NCBI GenBank assembly: GCA_036346205.1
Contig: JARFJB010002009.1
Span: 4,848,001-4,912,000, forward strand
DNA from: Vesta saturnalis
Taxonomy: Eukaryota > Arthropoda > Insecta > Coleoptera > Lampyridae
Direction of reading: 5' to 3'
DNA: 64,000 nucleotides
The notes below the pieces were generated by a model. The model worked only from the letters and a program-made list of their open reading frames with translations. It was not told the origin of the DNA and made no database searches. The position numbers were made by a program, and so were the translations under genes. Positions 20,724 to 33,405 of the stretch are shown here, piece after piece. Numbering within the stretch: the first letter of the stretch is position 1; each line of letters begins with the position of its first letter.

Positions 20724-21351
20724 GTAAGTACATGTTGTAATATAAAAATATCACTGCAATTGTAATTTTTTCGTTTGATAATTTAGATTAAATGGCAAAA
20801 TGCATATTATGACGTTTTTAAGTTTCTCATGGTTTAGCCGTGTTTCGTTAAAGTAGCAATTTATTTATTTATTACTTTGAGTTAACTGCACATAAAAACA
20901 AGAATAAATAAAACACGGATGACATTTACTACTGTAAAATTGGCATAAACATGTTTATGTTATTACTGCTGATATTGTTCTGTACCAAATTATTTATTTA
21001 AGATTTTAATATACCATTTTTAAAAACATATGTAACATGTTGCAATTGTTTTTTTTAGTTTTGAACTCAGGAAATTATAAGAGTTAATTCATTTGTTTGA
21101 AGTAGTCGAAAATTATTTAAAATACTTAGGCTTTTTGGGTTTTTGTATTTATGTAAATCTGAACGTTTCGATAACACTTACAGTTATCGTCCTCAGTAGT
21201 AATATAATCTTTTAGAAATGTTTAAGATGTTGAAACAAATTTATGAAATATGAAAATTGAAAACGCAAACATAAGACTGCTATTAATATAACAGTTTGAT
21301 AAATGTATAAAGCCAACTATGAAATAAAATGTTAGTAAGGAATAACTTCTT
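20724..21351 (+). other. Start of the putative first intron
   Basis: This is AT-rich intron-like sequence with no coding motif. Around 21170-21205 there is CGTTTCGATAAC, a short spacer, then GTTATCGTCCTCAG. That is the hairpin and tail pattern seen near ends of Penelope-like elements in insects, so 21100-21350 may be a Penelope tail. Confidence 0.35.
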
Positions 21352-24300
21352 CTTCATGTGCCTTCTCCTCTGAGGAGGTAGTCAATCATCGTGGCGATCT
21401 TTACTTTTGATGCAGCTGCTCGAAACAGTTCCACTGTTACGGTCGAAAATGAAAGTAAAACGGACTAGCTCGGTGGGACAGAGGGCGTGGGTGTGTTTTT
21501 GAATTTTAAAGTACTGAAGGTGGTTACTCATTGTCGAAAGTCGCAAATAAGGGTACGTCGTAATTAGAATAAAGTCAAGTAAACGGGCGCCAGACTGTTA
21601 TTAAGGCGAAATCGGTAAGAATACACCTGAGCACACGTAGATAAATCATCCTTCAACAGTCAAAAGATCACACTTACCTTACGTTGGCTACCTCCAGGTG
21701 CACGTCGGAGATACTTCGAAACTTTAGCTCTAGAACAAATCTTAAAAATATCCACACCCTCAAATACTAAAATAGCGTGGGCGCAAATCAGCTGTTGGGT
21801 TTCAATGACTTCTTTAACTTTCTATTTCATTACGTTACTCCCAACGCTTGTGAATGAACGCTAAATGTTATGCTTAAATCTTATCAACTCAAATTTAAAT
21901 ACTACTCATCTTCAAAGCTCTGTCATTAATTGAACTTCAAACTAAAATAATTAGACATAAACTAGATAAATGTCATTTAGAATTCCTCTAATCGGTTACG
22001 TTAAACAACACCAAATATTTAATAAAACTCAAAGAAAACTGTATGATCCTGAATGCTTCAATTGTAGGAAATTACTTTTAAAATGAACCAATAAAATAAA
22101 TAATGAAATAAATTTAGCTCTCAATTAATTCTTTAGTTCGAATAATAAAATTACTACTCTTCGTAAATTATTTGCTTCCGTTAGTCGGGAGGAGATCACA
22201 AAGTAACACTATAAAATTCAATTAATTGTTCGTCTATTATATCTAAATATACCTCAAAAACCACACAAATACATAGATTTATTTACAATAGTTTTGGTAT
22301 GATTTAACCTCTTAAATGTTAGAAAACGGGAACATAAAATGGCTAACCTTGTAAGCTTACCAAGTGGCTTTTGATTTTAAATTACGTAACCAAATGGTTA
22401 CTAAAATCAATTTTACCATGCGAAATGTTCATACACATAAATTTTGCAGTACAATTAATTAAATAATAAAAAAAAAACAAAATATCAAAGATATCTCAAA
22501 TAAAAGCAGTTCGTCAATTTTTAAATTGAGATGAACATGAGAGCATCAATTACTGCAAAAATGACATAAAAAAACGACTGCGTTTATTCGCTCGTCAACT
22601 AATGATTTCACGAAGTTTACAAACAAAGTTATGCTAAAGCATTCACAATAACGTACAATATTGCGTTACCTTCTCCAGCGATCACCGACAAAAGCAACGG
22701 GAACGGCTCCAGGATACTAGCTGATATTCTCGCTCGGCAAGGCAAACCCATATGCCAATTTCCCAGTTTTAAATTTCGATAGCGATACGTTTATCTTAAT
22801 TGGTCAGGACGGTATATATTTTATGTGCACAAAACGACTAGCTTTTACACACGAGATTTACAAGTCTTTAATATTAAAACGAAAGAAAAAATGTCTATTT
22901 ACACAATATTTACAGTGAGACTTGGTCTATCACAGGCTTTCCAAAAGCACAACAACACAGGGTTCGGGCACTCAATACTCCACCAAAAAAACAATCCTTC
23001 AAATCCGCAAAGGGATAAAAAAACTCCGTAATTCAGGAAGCAGTCTTTAAACACTGTCCTGATTACTAAAAAGTAGGTTTAGTAGACCACGATACTCCAC
23101 ATAAAGTTCTCCGACCTGGTGAATCAACAACAAAATCCGCACATAGCGAAACAGACTCACAGTCCACGATACATTCGATAGAACTGGGAACATCGACGGT
23201 GAAAGCGGTGCCCTCCCGCATACCATAACTTCCTTCACCAGATCAAGACCAAGACTGAGCACATACATTCAAAAATTCTTCAGTTACGCCATATTCGATT
23301 TTAAAAACGACAACCAATGGCACTGCTCATACATTCAAATTATAAAACGCGGTAAAAACGATAAGCCCCTTCCTGTAAATGATCCAGAAAGATTGCGTCA
23401 TACTATCGCCTTCATACAAGAAATTTGCAAGGGTTGCTTTTCCAAGTAAGCAACGGAGGTCTACTCTACAATACATATGCACTTGAAGTTTAATGAGTTC
23501 ATATTGTAAACCAGCTAAATCTAGCCTGCTCCTATAATGATTATTTTTAATTGAAAGTGAATCGGTAAACTGTACTGCAAAATAATCTTAGCTCCGTTCG
23601 TCAAATGGAAGTAAACAGAAACATAATACGAAAAACAACTTGGAATTTTATTTCTCAATAACAAACGGCGTTTTTACATATATTTTAAACCTCAAGAAAA
23701 TTTAATAATTTCAATCCTAATGTAAATTAATTCTAACAAAGAAATTCACTTTAAACCGAGTGCGACAAATTATAATCCGAAATACAATATAAAGCAAACG
23801 ATATCTCGATTTAATTTAAATTTATGAAGACACATAGAAACAACACATTTCGTTAGCGTGAAAGCGAGAACGGAGCAAACAGAAATAGAAACGAAAAGAA
23901 AAAAAATTACGTATATATACAGGACGTTCAAACACATCATACCACTGAGCTGCATTGGTACCACTCTCGTAAATTGCATAGCCAAGATGTTGGGCGGCGC
24001 CCAGCACTTCTCTTTCCTTTGATTTTTCCTTCTATTATGATCTGTAGCAGGTGGTATTTTGTGCCTCTCAATATGTGCCCTAAATATTGTAATTTTCTAT
24101 TTTTGATAGTTATCATTATCATTATCATTTCTTTCCTCATTCTATTTAGCACTTCTATATTGGTTACTCTGTGTATCCAGGGAATTTTTAAGATTCTTCT
24201 GTAGATCCAGAGCTCAAACGCTTTTAAGCGATTGATTGAGGTTTTGTTTAGTGTCCATGTTTCCATTACGTACTACAGAACTGAGAATATATAGCATCTT

Positions 24301-24645
24301 GCTAATCTCACTTTAAGTTCTAAATTTATGTCTCGGTTACAGAGTACACTTCTCATATTATCGAATGCACTTCTAGCTTTTCCTACTCTTATTCTTATTT
24401 CTTCCGTTTGGTCATTATCATCCTTAATTATTGTGTCTAAGTAGTTGCACTTCTGGACTCTTTCAACTTGAAAGTTTTGGACGTACAAGTGTCCTACGGT
24501 ATTCCTTGTTTTAGATATTATCATTGGTTAATGTTATCTGAATAATTTTCCCTGCATATATGTTAAACAACAAGGGCGATAACACGCAACCCTGTCTTAC
24601 ACCTCTCTTGATTTCGATTTCTACGGTTACTTCTACATCATTAAT
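21352..24645 (-). pseudogene. LINE reverse transcriptase, 3' part, split by an insertion
   Basis: On the minus strand the pieces read, in order, KRGVRQGCVLSPLLFNIYAG (RT domain, about 24630-24560), RVQKCNYLDTIIKDDND and VGKARSAFDNMRSVLCNRD (24500-24280), YGMETWTLNKTSINRLKAFE and RKLQYLGHILRGTKYH, up to NLREWYQCSSVV at 23942. The rest of the protein (ELFRAAASKVKIATMI, then LLRGEGT, stop) appears at 21436-21355. The 2.5 kb between is a later insertion. The catalytic box is missing or beyond the 5' truncation at about 24645, where Penelope sequence begins. The layout is that of non-LTR retrotransposons with an EIxxRIxxAxxAF motif; I do not assign the clade. Confidence 0.7.
21437..23941. mobile_element. 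2.5-kb insertion of unknown type in the LINE
   Basis: The LINE frame is interrupted here and CCACTG occurs on both sides (21431-21436 and 23942-23947), consistent with a 4-6 bp target duplication. If the duplication is only CCAC, the element would start TGTTACGG and end CATCATA. No long direct repeats, no terminal inverted repeat, no poly-A tail and no transposase or RT motif were seen. A TATATATTTTATG near 22814 could be a promoter. A solo LTR is one possibility, but 2.5 kb would be very long and the 3' end is not CA. Confidence 0.5.
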
Positions 24646-26110
24646 AAATTAAATATTGCTAAACTGTCTTGAAGATGACAAATTATAAGATGCCAAAACC
24701 TATTTAAAGGTAGATTTTCTTCTTGTCTATTGAAGTTATTAGGATGTTTATTCATCGCAATAGCATAATAATGAGATTGCCTTAACAATATTTCCATATT
24801 ATTGAAATGAATGTCATGATTTAAATTATTTAAGGCATTGTCAGCTACCGCAGACTTCTCTGATTGACGTAACCTACAAAATCTCATATGTTCTTTACGT
24901 CTTGTATCAAAGTTACGTTTTGTGGTTCCAATGTATACTCTTCCTCATGAACAAGATAACTTATACAGTTCGGAAGATGACAATGAGTTTGAAACGTCTT
25001 TAGGTGACCTTAAATGTTCTTTAATTTTTCTTGTAGGTTTAATAATAGCACTAATGCCTTAATTGAATTTTTTCAATTCTATCTGTAACATAGTTACAGA
25101 TAGTTGTAAAAGTAAGAAAATCAGTACCAACATTAAACACTTGTTTTTCTTGGTGGATAGTGGTTTGATAATTTACGAAGGCATCAGTGTGTGTCGGTTT
25201 TCTGTAAATCTTAGAAGATAGTGAATTTTTAGTTTTAGATATTAGGCCAAGAAATGGAAAACGTCCATTAGTTTCCTTTCCATGGTAAACTGGATGCTAG
25301 GATGTATACCATTTATAAAAATTCAAACATTCATTTAGTGCTTCTTCTCCATGTCTCCAAATAACAAATGTGTCATCTACATATCTATACCAAACTAAAG
25401 GTTTCTTAAGTGCATTTTGTAAAGCTAATTGTCTATGTGAAAATTAGCTATAACAGGGCTAAGAGGGTTACCCATTGTTACACCATCAAGATGTTCATAG
25501 AATGTATTATTCTACTGAAAATAAGTCGTAGTAAAATAGTGCTGAAAAAGAATTGTTATATCCTTTGGAACAATATGATCAATATATTTAATAACTTCTT
25601 TTAGAGGGGCTTTTATGAAAAGTGAAACAACATCAAAACTGACCATTGTATCACCCTCTTCAATTTTGAAATTTTTAATATATTGGGGAGTTTTATTTAT
25701 ATGGGGTTGTAATGGAATTGTAAGGTGTTTTGCAAGATTGTATGCAGGAGATCGAATTACACTTACGGATTTTTGGTAGATCACATAATTTTGGTAAACG
25801 AGCTTCATTGTTAGTTAGTTTCTTTTTATTTCTTCAGAAATAGATGATAATTTAATTCTTCGATTTTTAAAAGAAACTTGTACTACTTTAATGTTACAGT
25901 CTTTCATATTTAATATAACCCTGCATTACCTTTATCTGATTGTAATGTCTTTATATTTTCATTCCGTTTAAGATCAAATAAGGCACGGCGCTAACGAAAG
26001 GATAAGTTGTTCTTCGGAGGTTTTGCATTACATAATAAGTTAACAGTTTCAAATCTAACTTCATTCTAGTATCTAAAGGTAACGATTTATTAGAATTCTC
26101 AATATTGGCA
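24633..26110 (-). pseudogene. Penelope-like element 1, degenerate RT and GIY-YIG endonuclease
   Basis: Minus-strand pieces give Penelope RT motifs: RSPAYNLAKHLTIPLQPHIN and EGDTMVSFDVVSLFIKAPLK (about 25750-25590), then a VDDTFVIWRHGEEALNE-like catalytic box (about 25385-25330), LGLISKTKNSLSSKIYRKP (about 25240), and a GIY-YIG nuclease segment (YIGTTKRNFDTRRKEHMRFC, HDIHFNNMEILLRQSHYYA, about 24930-24760). Penelope-like elements combine exactly these two domains. Many frameshifts and stops are present. The RT N-terminal motif DKGNAG is at about 25930. Confidence 0.75.
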
Positions 26111-26214
26111 ATTATATCTTCAAAAGGTATTACTCTTGATATTTTATCTATACTGAGTAGAGATTATTGAGATAAAATTGATTCTTTAACCTTTAAATGT
26201 ATGGAAATAAATTA

Positions 26215-26460
26215 ACATATTACATATAGCAAAACCTTCAAAGGGTAAGTTATCCTTTATTTGATCTTAAACTTAATGAAAATATAATAATAATATAATC
26301 AGATAAAGGTAATGCAACTGTTATATCAAATATGAACGACTATAACGTTAAAGTAGAACTACTGTTGGAACAACAGACGTATCGTGAACTACCAAAATTA
26401 AGTTTCGTTTAAAAACTACACTATCCTGAAGCAATAAAAAGGAAACTAGATAACTCTGAA
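26215..26460 (+). pseudogene. Inverted second copy of the Penelope RT N-terminal motif
   Basis: The plus strand reads SDKGNATVISNMNDYNVKVE, then LLLEQQTYRELPKL, the segment that begins the Penelope RT. It is preceded by sequence matching the reverse complement of 25960-26040. It therefore lies head-to-head with Penelope copy 1. Confidence 0.6.
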
Positions 26461-26867
26461 TATTAATAATTTAATTAGTATTGCCGTTGAACCCTTGTCT
26501 TGATTTATTTCACATAGGATTTTTTAAACGAAATTTGTGACGTTTATTTGTGAACACCAAATCGTAAGCTCGTTGAGTGGTTTTATGAGTAGTTTTATAT
26601 TTGTAGCTAATTGCAATTAAGCAAATACTTCGAATTAAATTTATTAACGTATTACAGTGTATAGTGATTAATAATCGGCTGTGGTAATATACAACTAGCA
26701 AAACTAACCGTTTTAAGCACGGATAGTTTAGTGGTAGTAACGTACATTTCTAGATATTTTTTGTTGTATGGATTTTATTGATAATGTCTATTTTTGAAAT
26801 TGGGCAATCAAGAGTTTCTGTATTAGGATATTAGGAGTAAGATTAACGTAAAGTGGTGTTACGAATT

Positions 26868-27555
26868 TATAGTAAATTTTTAGAATTATTAATCGCAGAT
26901 TTCGGATTTATTAGAAAAGCTTTTCTTCCGATAGAGTGACGTAAGTTGTTTTAAAGCAAATTTTACAGGTTGGTAAATTTTTGCCGAATGAATAGGTTAC
27001 ATTCCTGGTTATGCAAACAACTTTAGGTCGTATTCTTAACGTTTCCTGTTATACAGTTTAAGCAGGTAGCACCAATTCGACGGATTTTGACGAACAAGCG
27101 CTCTAATGAGTAAATAAATATGTAAGTAAAGACCACGTCCCATTCGCTGAGTGAATAATACACTTTGTCTGTACGGGCTAATGTACTACTGTACGTTTGA
27201 CCCGTAACACTTCGTACATAAATGATATTGAGCTTGTTCAGAATAATGCTCTTTGTCTGTACGGACTAATGCGCTTGACTCGTAACACTTTATATATAAA
27301 TGATTACAATTGTATCGAAATTTATAATAAATTTTTGGAATTATTAATCGCATATTGCGAATTTATTGAGAAAGCTTAAAGCTTTTCTTCTGATTGAGCG
27401 ACATACGTTATTTTGAAGCAAATTTTACAGATTAGTAAGTTTTAACCGAGTGAATAGGTTACATTCCTGCTTCTGCAAACAACTTTAGATCGTATTCTTA
27501 ACGTTTCCTCTCAAACAGTTCAAGCAAGTGGTACCCAATCGACGTATGTTTTTCG
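26868..27555 (+). repeat. Diverged direct repeat, two units of about 230 bp
   Basis: Unit 1 (about 26868-27090) and unit 2 (about 27318-27555) share many blocks, such as AATTATTAATCGCA, GAATAGGTTACATTCCTG and CGTATTCTTAACGTTTCC. Between them a smaller repeat occurs (TTTGTCTGTACGG and CGTAACACTT, near 27165 and 27250). No coding motif was recognised. An old tandem duplication or LTR-like remnant is possible. Confidence 0.55.
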
Positions 27556-27739
27556 GCAATTAAAATAAATTATACTCCAGTACAGTCTGTACAGAACAGT
27601 TGGCTGCTTTTTATTATTAACGTATTATATTAATATATACTAGGTACAAAAGCAAGAATCGGTACATGCGTTTCATCTAGTTGACACCAAACGTGACATG
27701 CTGAAGAAAAGAAACATGTGTAAACAAAGAAGTTGACGT

Positions 27740-28255
27740 TAACTTGACCAGAGCAGATATAGTTTTGTGGTAACATAAGTTACTTATCATTTAGGAGGTA
27801 ATGGGTTCGATCCCCGTTACCCTCTACTCATACACATACAGCGGCATGATCACTGCGTATACGCACGTTGTGCATCTATTTGTAGGTGCATGACGAGGTA
27901 GTATCTTCCCCTTCGAAACCCTAATTCCATTCTTGACCGCACCCATCCTTAAACCCAGCATGTAATAATAATCATAATAATTTTATTTTTCTACAAAAAA
28001 TGCCGAGTTATAGGACAATTATACAAGAGATTAATTAAAATAGGTGTTAGTCGTATCATATGCTCCATGCCATTTACCTAAAACTCAAAATGTTGTGAAT
28101 AAAGAAAATAACTAAAAATAATATTTAAGATAGCAATTATATGTGTATGCTGGGAATCTATCGCTATGGCTGAAGGATCGTAGATAGCTCGATTACCCCG
28201 TCCTGTCCTTCGGGAAGGGAATGAAACACGTTGCTTTTCTTTCAGGCATCCTCAA
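27740..28255 (+). mobile_element. tRNA-derived SINE, copy 2
   Basis: The B-box (GGGTTCGATCCCCG, 27803-27816) and body (CAGCGGCATGATCACTGCG; CGCACCCATCCTTAAACCC) match SINE copy 1. The 3' part (TATGCTGGGAATC; GGGAAGGGAATGAAACACG) is at 28146-28235. An unrelated stretch of about 170 bp (27966-28135) separates the two parts. The tRNA head is badly eroded. Confidence 0.7.
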
Positions 28256-29205
28256 GGTGTCGTCAAACTCAGAAATTGGAAGCATAAAATGGGCGGTGTA
28301 TTATAAACAATGACCCTTTGTTTAGCCGATACGACCACGACCGAAATTAAGTGTCCACACGGTAAGTTACAGTCTAAAGTTAAATTCATCAAATATGTGG
28401 AGCACATATTCTTGAACACAAGTTTTATCATTACCTAGCAGTAATAAGTAAATGTGGGCATAGCTGAGCCCTTAGGTTCTGCCCAAAAAATTAAAGTAAT
28501 TGGTGCAATCGGTATTAATAAAAGGCTCTGTCCCTTACTCACTCATCAATTAATGCCGAAGTCAGGCCGTTAGGCCTAGGAACTTCAAATTTGGGTAACT
28601 TGCGCCCCTTGCCACGCAGACGTACACTGCGGAGAATTTTTGAAACCCAAGCCCTAAGGAGAGAGTTGAAAAATTAGGCTTAAACCCGGTCAGTTGGAGA
28701 ATCAATTCCCATTAATAATCGAACGGACCCATGTTTCACCCTTTTTCGAAATTTTACCTCAGGGGCATGAAATCGGGTTCCAAAGAGGGATGCATTGTTT
28801 AAACAAAGTGAATATATCTTAAAAAACCGTTAAACCCAGAAACATGAAGATTGATATTTAGATGTTCCTTAAGAAATATAGAAACACGTGTTTTGTCTTT
28901 TCCCCGAAATCATCTCCTAACGGGTAGAAAAGGGAGGGATGAACAAGAAGCAAATTAAGTTTTCTGAACCAATTGTGAAACTAATCATCCCTCAATGATA
29001 GTTTTAGGGATGAAAGTTTAAAATATTGTAAAATACCATTTTGGGTATCAAACTAAGCAGAGTTTTACAACCAAAATGAAGATCATTGTGGAATTTACGA
29101 ACTCAGTTCAGGAAAGCTCTAATGGGGGGAGAAAACCAATTACCGGGGGTTGGGAAATGGGGATTGAAAATCATCCCGTTGCGAAGCACGAATATTTTGC
29201 TCGTA
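28256..29205 (+). mobile_element. Possible non-autonomous Helitron-like 3' part
   Basis: The region carries repeated short G-rich blocks (GGGATGAAAG, GGGGGAGAAAACC) and ends near 29180-29205 with CCCGTTGCGAAGCACGAAT followed by TTTTGCTCGT. That resembles the hairpin plus CTAG-type end of insect Helitrons (GCTAGT normally). The hairpin is imperfect, no 5' terminus was found, and no Rep or helicase sequence exists. The call is tentative. Confidence 0.35.
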
Positions 29206-30088
29206 TTAGAATAATCGTCAAACCAAAATAAACGACCTGTAAAGTAGAGCATTAATTAAGAAAAATGAAAATGAAATGAATATTAGTAACGAACCTGTAT
29301 AACTTCAGATCGTTTACCTAAAGCAAGTTAAGTTTCGAAAACCTCAGTAATTCATTTTTTTCCAAAATTGATAATAAAAGTAACAGAACGTAAGCCACTA
29401 CGCTTAATTTATGCTTTGTTCATGGATATTACGATACTTCTAGCCAGTTTCATAAAAAGAAGTGGGCCAAAAAGGTTACCAAGTGAAGCATTGAGGTTAT
29501 GCTAACCACTTCAGGTAATTGAAATGAAATATGTAGATATATTCACTACCGTTAATTTGAGTAAACGGAAGTCGTTTCCGATGTCACACTAAGATGGCTT
29601 TCGTTATCAGTGAAAACAATGATTAAAAATTAATTAGTCACGGCGCTAGTGCGTCATTCCCTTACGAATACGGTAAAGAAATAGCATGACAATCTGGTCT
29701 ACTTCACCTAAACGGGAATTAAAAAAAGGAGATGAATTTAATGAGGATTAGCATTAAATAGCTATTTTATTGAATAAAGATATTAATTAATTTACTGCTG
29801 AATGAGGCTAAACCATTCCAAAGTCACAATAAAAATGTTTTGATAACGAAACAGACATTAACTGACATCGAACCGTTACAATTTGAATTTGTGAAAATGT
29901 TTGTAATATGTGCAGCTTCATTGTAATTGACTTTCTAATTGTTTTTAATAAAAATTTGTACTTTCAAAACGGTTAAAGGTGCTAACATTATACACATTGG
30001 TGTGATTAAATGTTTCGACTACGGCGCTTATCTGTTGTGGTATGTACAAAATTAATCAAGTTTGCGTATTTATATATGCACGATTTAT

Positions 30089-30090
<2 letters not shown>
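29206..30090. other. Unassigned non-coding stretch
   Basis: No frame with a known motif, no terminal repeat and no RNA gene were recognised. The sequence is AT-rich and ends at a long (TA)n tract. Confidence 0.5.
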
Positions 30091-30186
<96 letters not shown>

Positions 30187-30193
30187 ATATATA
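30091..30193. repeat. (TA)n microsatellite
   Basis: About 100 bp of TA repeats with one interruption. It borders the left end of element D copy 1, as if the element had inserted in it or the tract had grown from its TA target. Confidence 0.95.
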
Positions 30194-31255
30194 GTTTTTC
30201 CAAAAACCGAAATATTAGTTTTATTTGAAAGAGCATTGATGAGGACACATCACTAACATAATATTTTCGCGATTTGTTTAAAAAACAAAATGGCGGACAC
30301 ATTCAAACTTTAAAACAAGTTGGAACTTTTTTGAGTCGCACTGTATATGTTTGCAAGTTACTTTACGAAAGATTGGGTATTTGTGAATAGAACGAGAGGT
30401 CGGACAAATCGGTCAAAAACCTTCTAACGTATGACACGGCAAAGACAAGTACGTTTTAACATATTGATTCCTATTCTCTTTCGATATTCCTTAAACAAAG
30501 CTTTATTTAAACAAAGCAAGTTCTTTGTGAAGGACAACAAACACTGACTTAAGGTAAAAAGAAGATTAAACATTAATATGGCCACCATTAGTTACAACTA
30601 CTAGTTGAACACGTCTTCGCCAGATGTCGATAGGTTTTCTAATATGCTCCTGACTGGTTTGGCCCCAACAGTAAAGAATCCTTTGTCGAAGTTCTCCAAA
30701 TCGCCTCACAAAAAGTAGTCGCCGTATTTAAATCTGGACTATTTGGAGGTCATTCGTGAGGCTCTAAAAAGTCCACGACGTTTTCTCTTTTAAGTAATTG
30801 AGGGTATGAGTACTGGTGTGACGCCTTGCGCCGTCCTAAAAACATAAAACATATTCGCAACCATAAGACAATAAGACAAGCGATAATTGCTATTCGCCCA
30901 CCTGATTTTGAAAAATATCGAAAGAAAATAGGAGTTAATATGTTAAAACGTACTTGCCTTTGTCGTGCCATACGTCAGAAAGTTTTTGACCGATTTCCAA
31001 GTTCGACCTCTCGTTCTATTCACAAATTGTAATTTCGTAGAGTAACTTGCAAAGATATATAGTGCGACTCGAAAAATTTCCAACTTGTTTTAAAGTTTGA
31101 ATGTGCTCGCCATTATGTGTTTTAAACAAATCGCGAAAATATTAGGTTAGTGATGTGTCTTCATCAATTAATTCTCTTTCAAACAAAACAAAATCAATGA
31201 AATAGGTTAAGAAATAAAAAAATATTAAAAAAGGAAATTCCGTTTTTTTTGGACA

Positions 31256-31262
<7 letters not shown>
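30194..31262 (-). mobile_element. Element D copy 1: deleted Tc1-group element with inverted arms
   Basis: Inverted arms (about 30194-30480 and 30930-31262) share TTTTTCCAAAAACCG at the ends, plus CGCGATTTGTTTAAAA, AACAAGTTGGAA and ACGAGAGGTCG inside. The centre (about 30560-30770, minus) is the tail of a transposase: the NRRR..LVVTNGG-like end and the RQRILYCWGQTSQEH segment seen better in copy 2. The first two catalytic residues are gone. (TA)n tracts flank both ends. Confidence 0.7.
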
Positions 31263-31318
<56 letters not shown>

Positions 31319-31535
31319 CCGTCCGATTATGGGCTTCCAGACTACTTGTCCGTAAAAGTGTGAGCAGGATTCCCAAATAGACAAATCGGTCAAAAACCTT
31401 CTAACATATGGGACGACAAAGGCAAGTACGTTTTAACATATTGACTCCTATTTTCTTTCGATATTCTTTAAACAAAGCTTTATTTAAGCTTTCTTTGTGA
31501 AGGACAACAAACACTAACTTAAGGTAAAAAGAAGA

Positions 31536-31724
31536 TTAAACATTAATATGGCCACCATTAGTTACAACTACTAGTTGAACACGTCTTCGCCAGTTGTCGG
31601 TAGCTTTTCTAATATGCTCCTGACTGGTTTGGCCCCAACAGTAAAGAATTCTTTGTCGAAGTTCTTCGACATTTTCAAATGTTATACTATTTTCATGAAC
31701 TCTGGCCTCCAAATCGCCCCACAA
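31536..31724 (-). pseudogene. Element D transposase C-terminal remnant
   Basis: The minus strand reads MWGDLEARVHENSITFENVE, then ELRQRILYCWGQTSQEHIRK and VQLVVVTNGGHINV, stop. This is the part after the third catalytic Asp (LWG) of a Tc1-group transposase. The N-terminal and catalytic parts are deleted; the sequence 3' of it (31725-31850) retains fragments such as FLEPHEW. The matching segment of copy 1 has an extra internal deletion. Confidence 0.75.
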
Positions 31725-32187
31725 AAAGTAGTCGCCGTATTTAAATCTGGACTATTTGGAGACCATTCGTGAGGCTCTAAAAAGTCCACGACGTTTTATC
31801 TTTTAAGTAATTGAGGGTATGAGTACTGGTGTGACGCCTTGCGCCGTCCTAAAAACTTAAAACATATTCCCAACCATAAGACAATAAGACAAGCGATAAT
31901 TGTTATTCGCCCACCTGATTTTGAAAAATATCAAAAGAAAATAGTAGTCAATATGTTAAAACGTACTTACCTTTGTCGTGCCATACGTCAGAAAGTTTTT
32001 GACCGATTTCCATATTCGACCTCTCGTTCTATTCACAAATATCCAAGCTTTCGTAAAGTAACTTGCAAACATATATAGTGCGACTCGAAAAATTTCCAAC
32101 TTGTTTTAAAGTTTGTATGTGCCCGCTATTTTGTTTTTTAAACAAATCGCGAAAATATTAGGTTAGTGATGTGTCTTCATCAATTAT

Positions 32188-33405
32188 TTCTTTCTTACGG
32201 AATTTACAAATAACGTAATTAAATGTTTTGAGGAAGGTCAATTTAGTGTTACTGCGTTTGATTCAGTGAATCACAACGTATTTCTACAAAAACTAGATAA
32301 ATACGGTTTAAATAGGACCAGTGTCAACCTAGTATCTTCGTATCTATCTAATAGAATGCAAACGGTTAAGATTGGTGACACGTATTCTAGTCAACTAAAT
32401 GGTAAGCAAGGAGTTCCACAGGGCTCTATATTGGGGCCCTTACTCTTTCTTATATGTATAAATGATATGCCTTATTATTTAAATAAATTAAATAATGTAT
32501 TATCAATGTTCTTTGCTGATGATACTACTCTTACCGTTTCAAACTCTGACTTTGACACTGCAATTTCTCACTGCACTGTTGCAGTTAACCATGCCGAGAC
32601 ATGGTTCAACTCTAACGATCTAGTTTTAAATAAAGATAAAACTCAGAATGCTGTATTTACCTTAAGACCCTACATCGCTTCCGGAAGCTATAGTAATGAG
32701 TGCATATTCTTAGGTATCAGAATGGACACTAGGCTATCTTGGAACAATCATATAAATCATATCTCGCATAAATTAGCAAAAAACATCTTTGCATTACGCA
32801 ATTTAGCTACGTCTGTTTCAGCTGAAATTTTAAGGATTGCGTATTTCTCGCTTTGTCATTGCCATATTTTATACGGAATTATTACTTGGGGACACGCCCC
32901 GAGCGCAAAAAGAATTTTTTCCTTGCAAAGAAGAGCTATTCGTGTTGTAGATCGTGTGCCATACGTTTCCGACTGTAAGCAATCCTTCGTTAAACTTCGT
33001 GTAATGACCATGTACTCGTTATTTGTTTTTGTTTGTTTATGTTATGTCAAGAATAATATTCCTATTTTTGAAACATATAGTCAAATACATTCTTATGATA
33101 CTAGGAACAAAGATAACTTACATTGTAATTATGTAAGATTATCTAAGTCACAAAATGGACCTAACTTCTGGGCTGTTAAATTTTTTAATGCACTGCCTAC
33201 CAATGTAAGAAATTTATCTTTTAGTCAATTTAAATCCAGTATTAAAGCAGTGTTACTTAAGAACCCGTTATATAATATAAACGACTATTTTGTTATTCAT
33301 TTTAATCAGTGATATGTGTCATTTATGTATTTTAGATAATTAATAATTCCGACAAGTGTAAATATTGGTGAAATAAGCTACACAATAAATATTATTATTA
33401 TTATT
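32188..33405 (+). pseudogene. 5'-truncated LINE reverse transcriptase
   Basis: An open frame from 32266 to 33312 (348 codons) encodes most of a non-LTR reverse transcriptase. It has FDSVNHNVFLQKLDKYGLN (upstream part read from about 32240), GKQGVPQGSILGPLLFL, the catalytic FADDTTLTVSN with both aspartates present, LVLNKDKTQNAVF, CIFLGIRMDTRLSWNNHI and a C-terminal YDTRNKDNLHCNYV. No endonuclease domain is present, so the copy is 5' truncated. The tail is an (ATT)n run at about 33388-33404 rather than poly-A, which fits CR1/L2-type elements. It is inserted in element D copy 2. Its frame is undamaged, so this is a relatively recent insertion. Confidence 0.85.

Noticed and set aside
27197..27379. 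ORF with repeated RNTxYIND motif at 27197-27379
   Set aside because: It is produced by a short DNA duplication in non-coding repeat sequence, without codon-level support.
30010..30302. ORFs made of (IY)n repeats at 30010-30302, 31194-31376, 33411-33602, 42126-42414, 61714-61905 and elsewhere
   Set aside because: They are translations of (TA)n microsatellites. Only the tract at 55898-55954 lies in a real coding frame.
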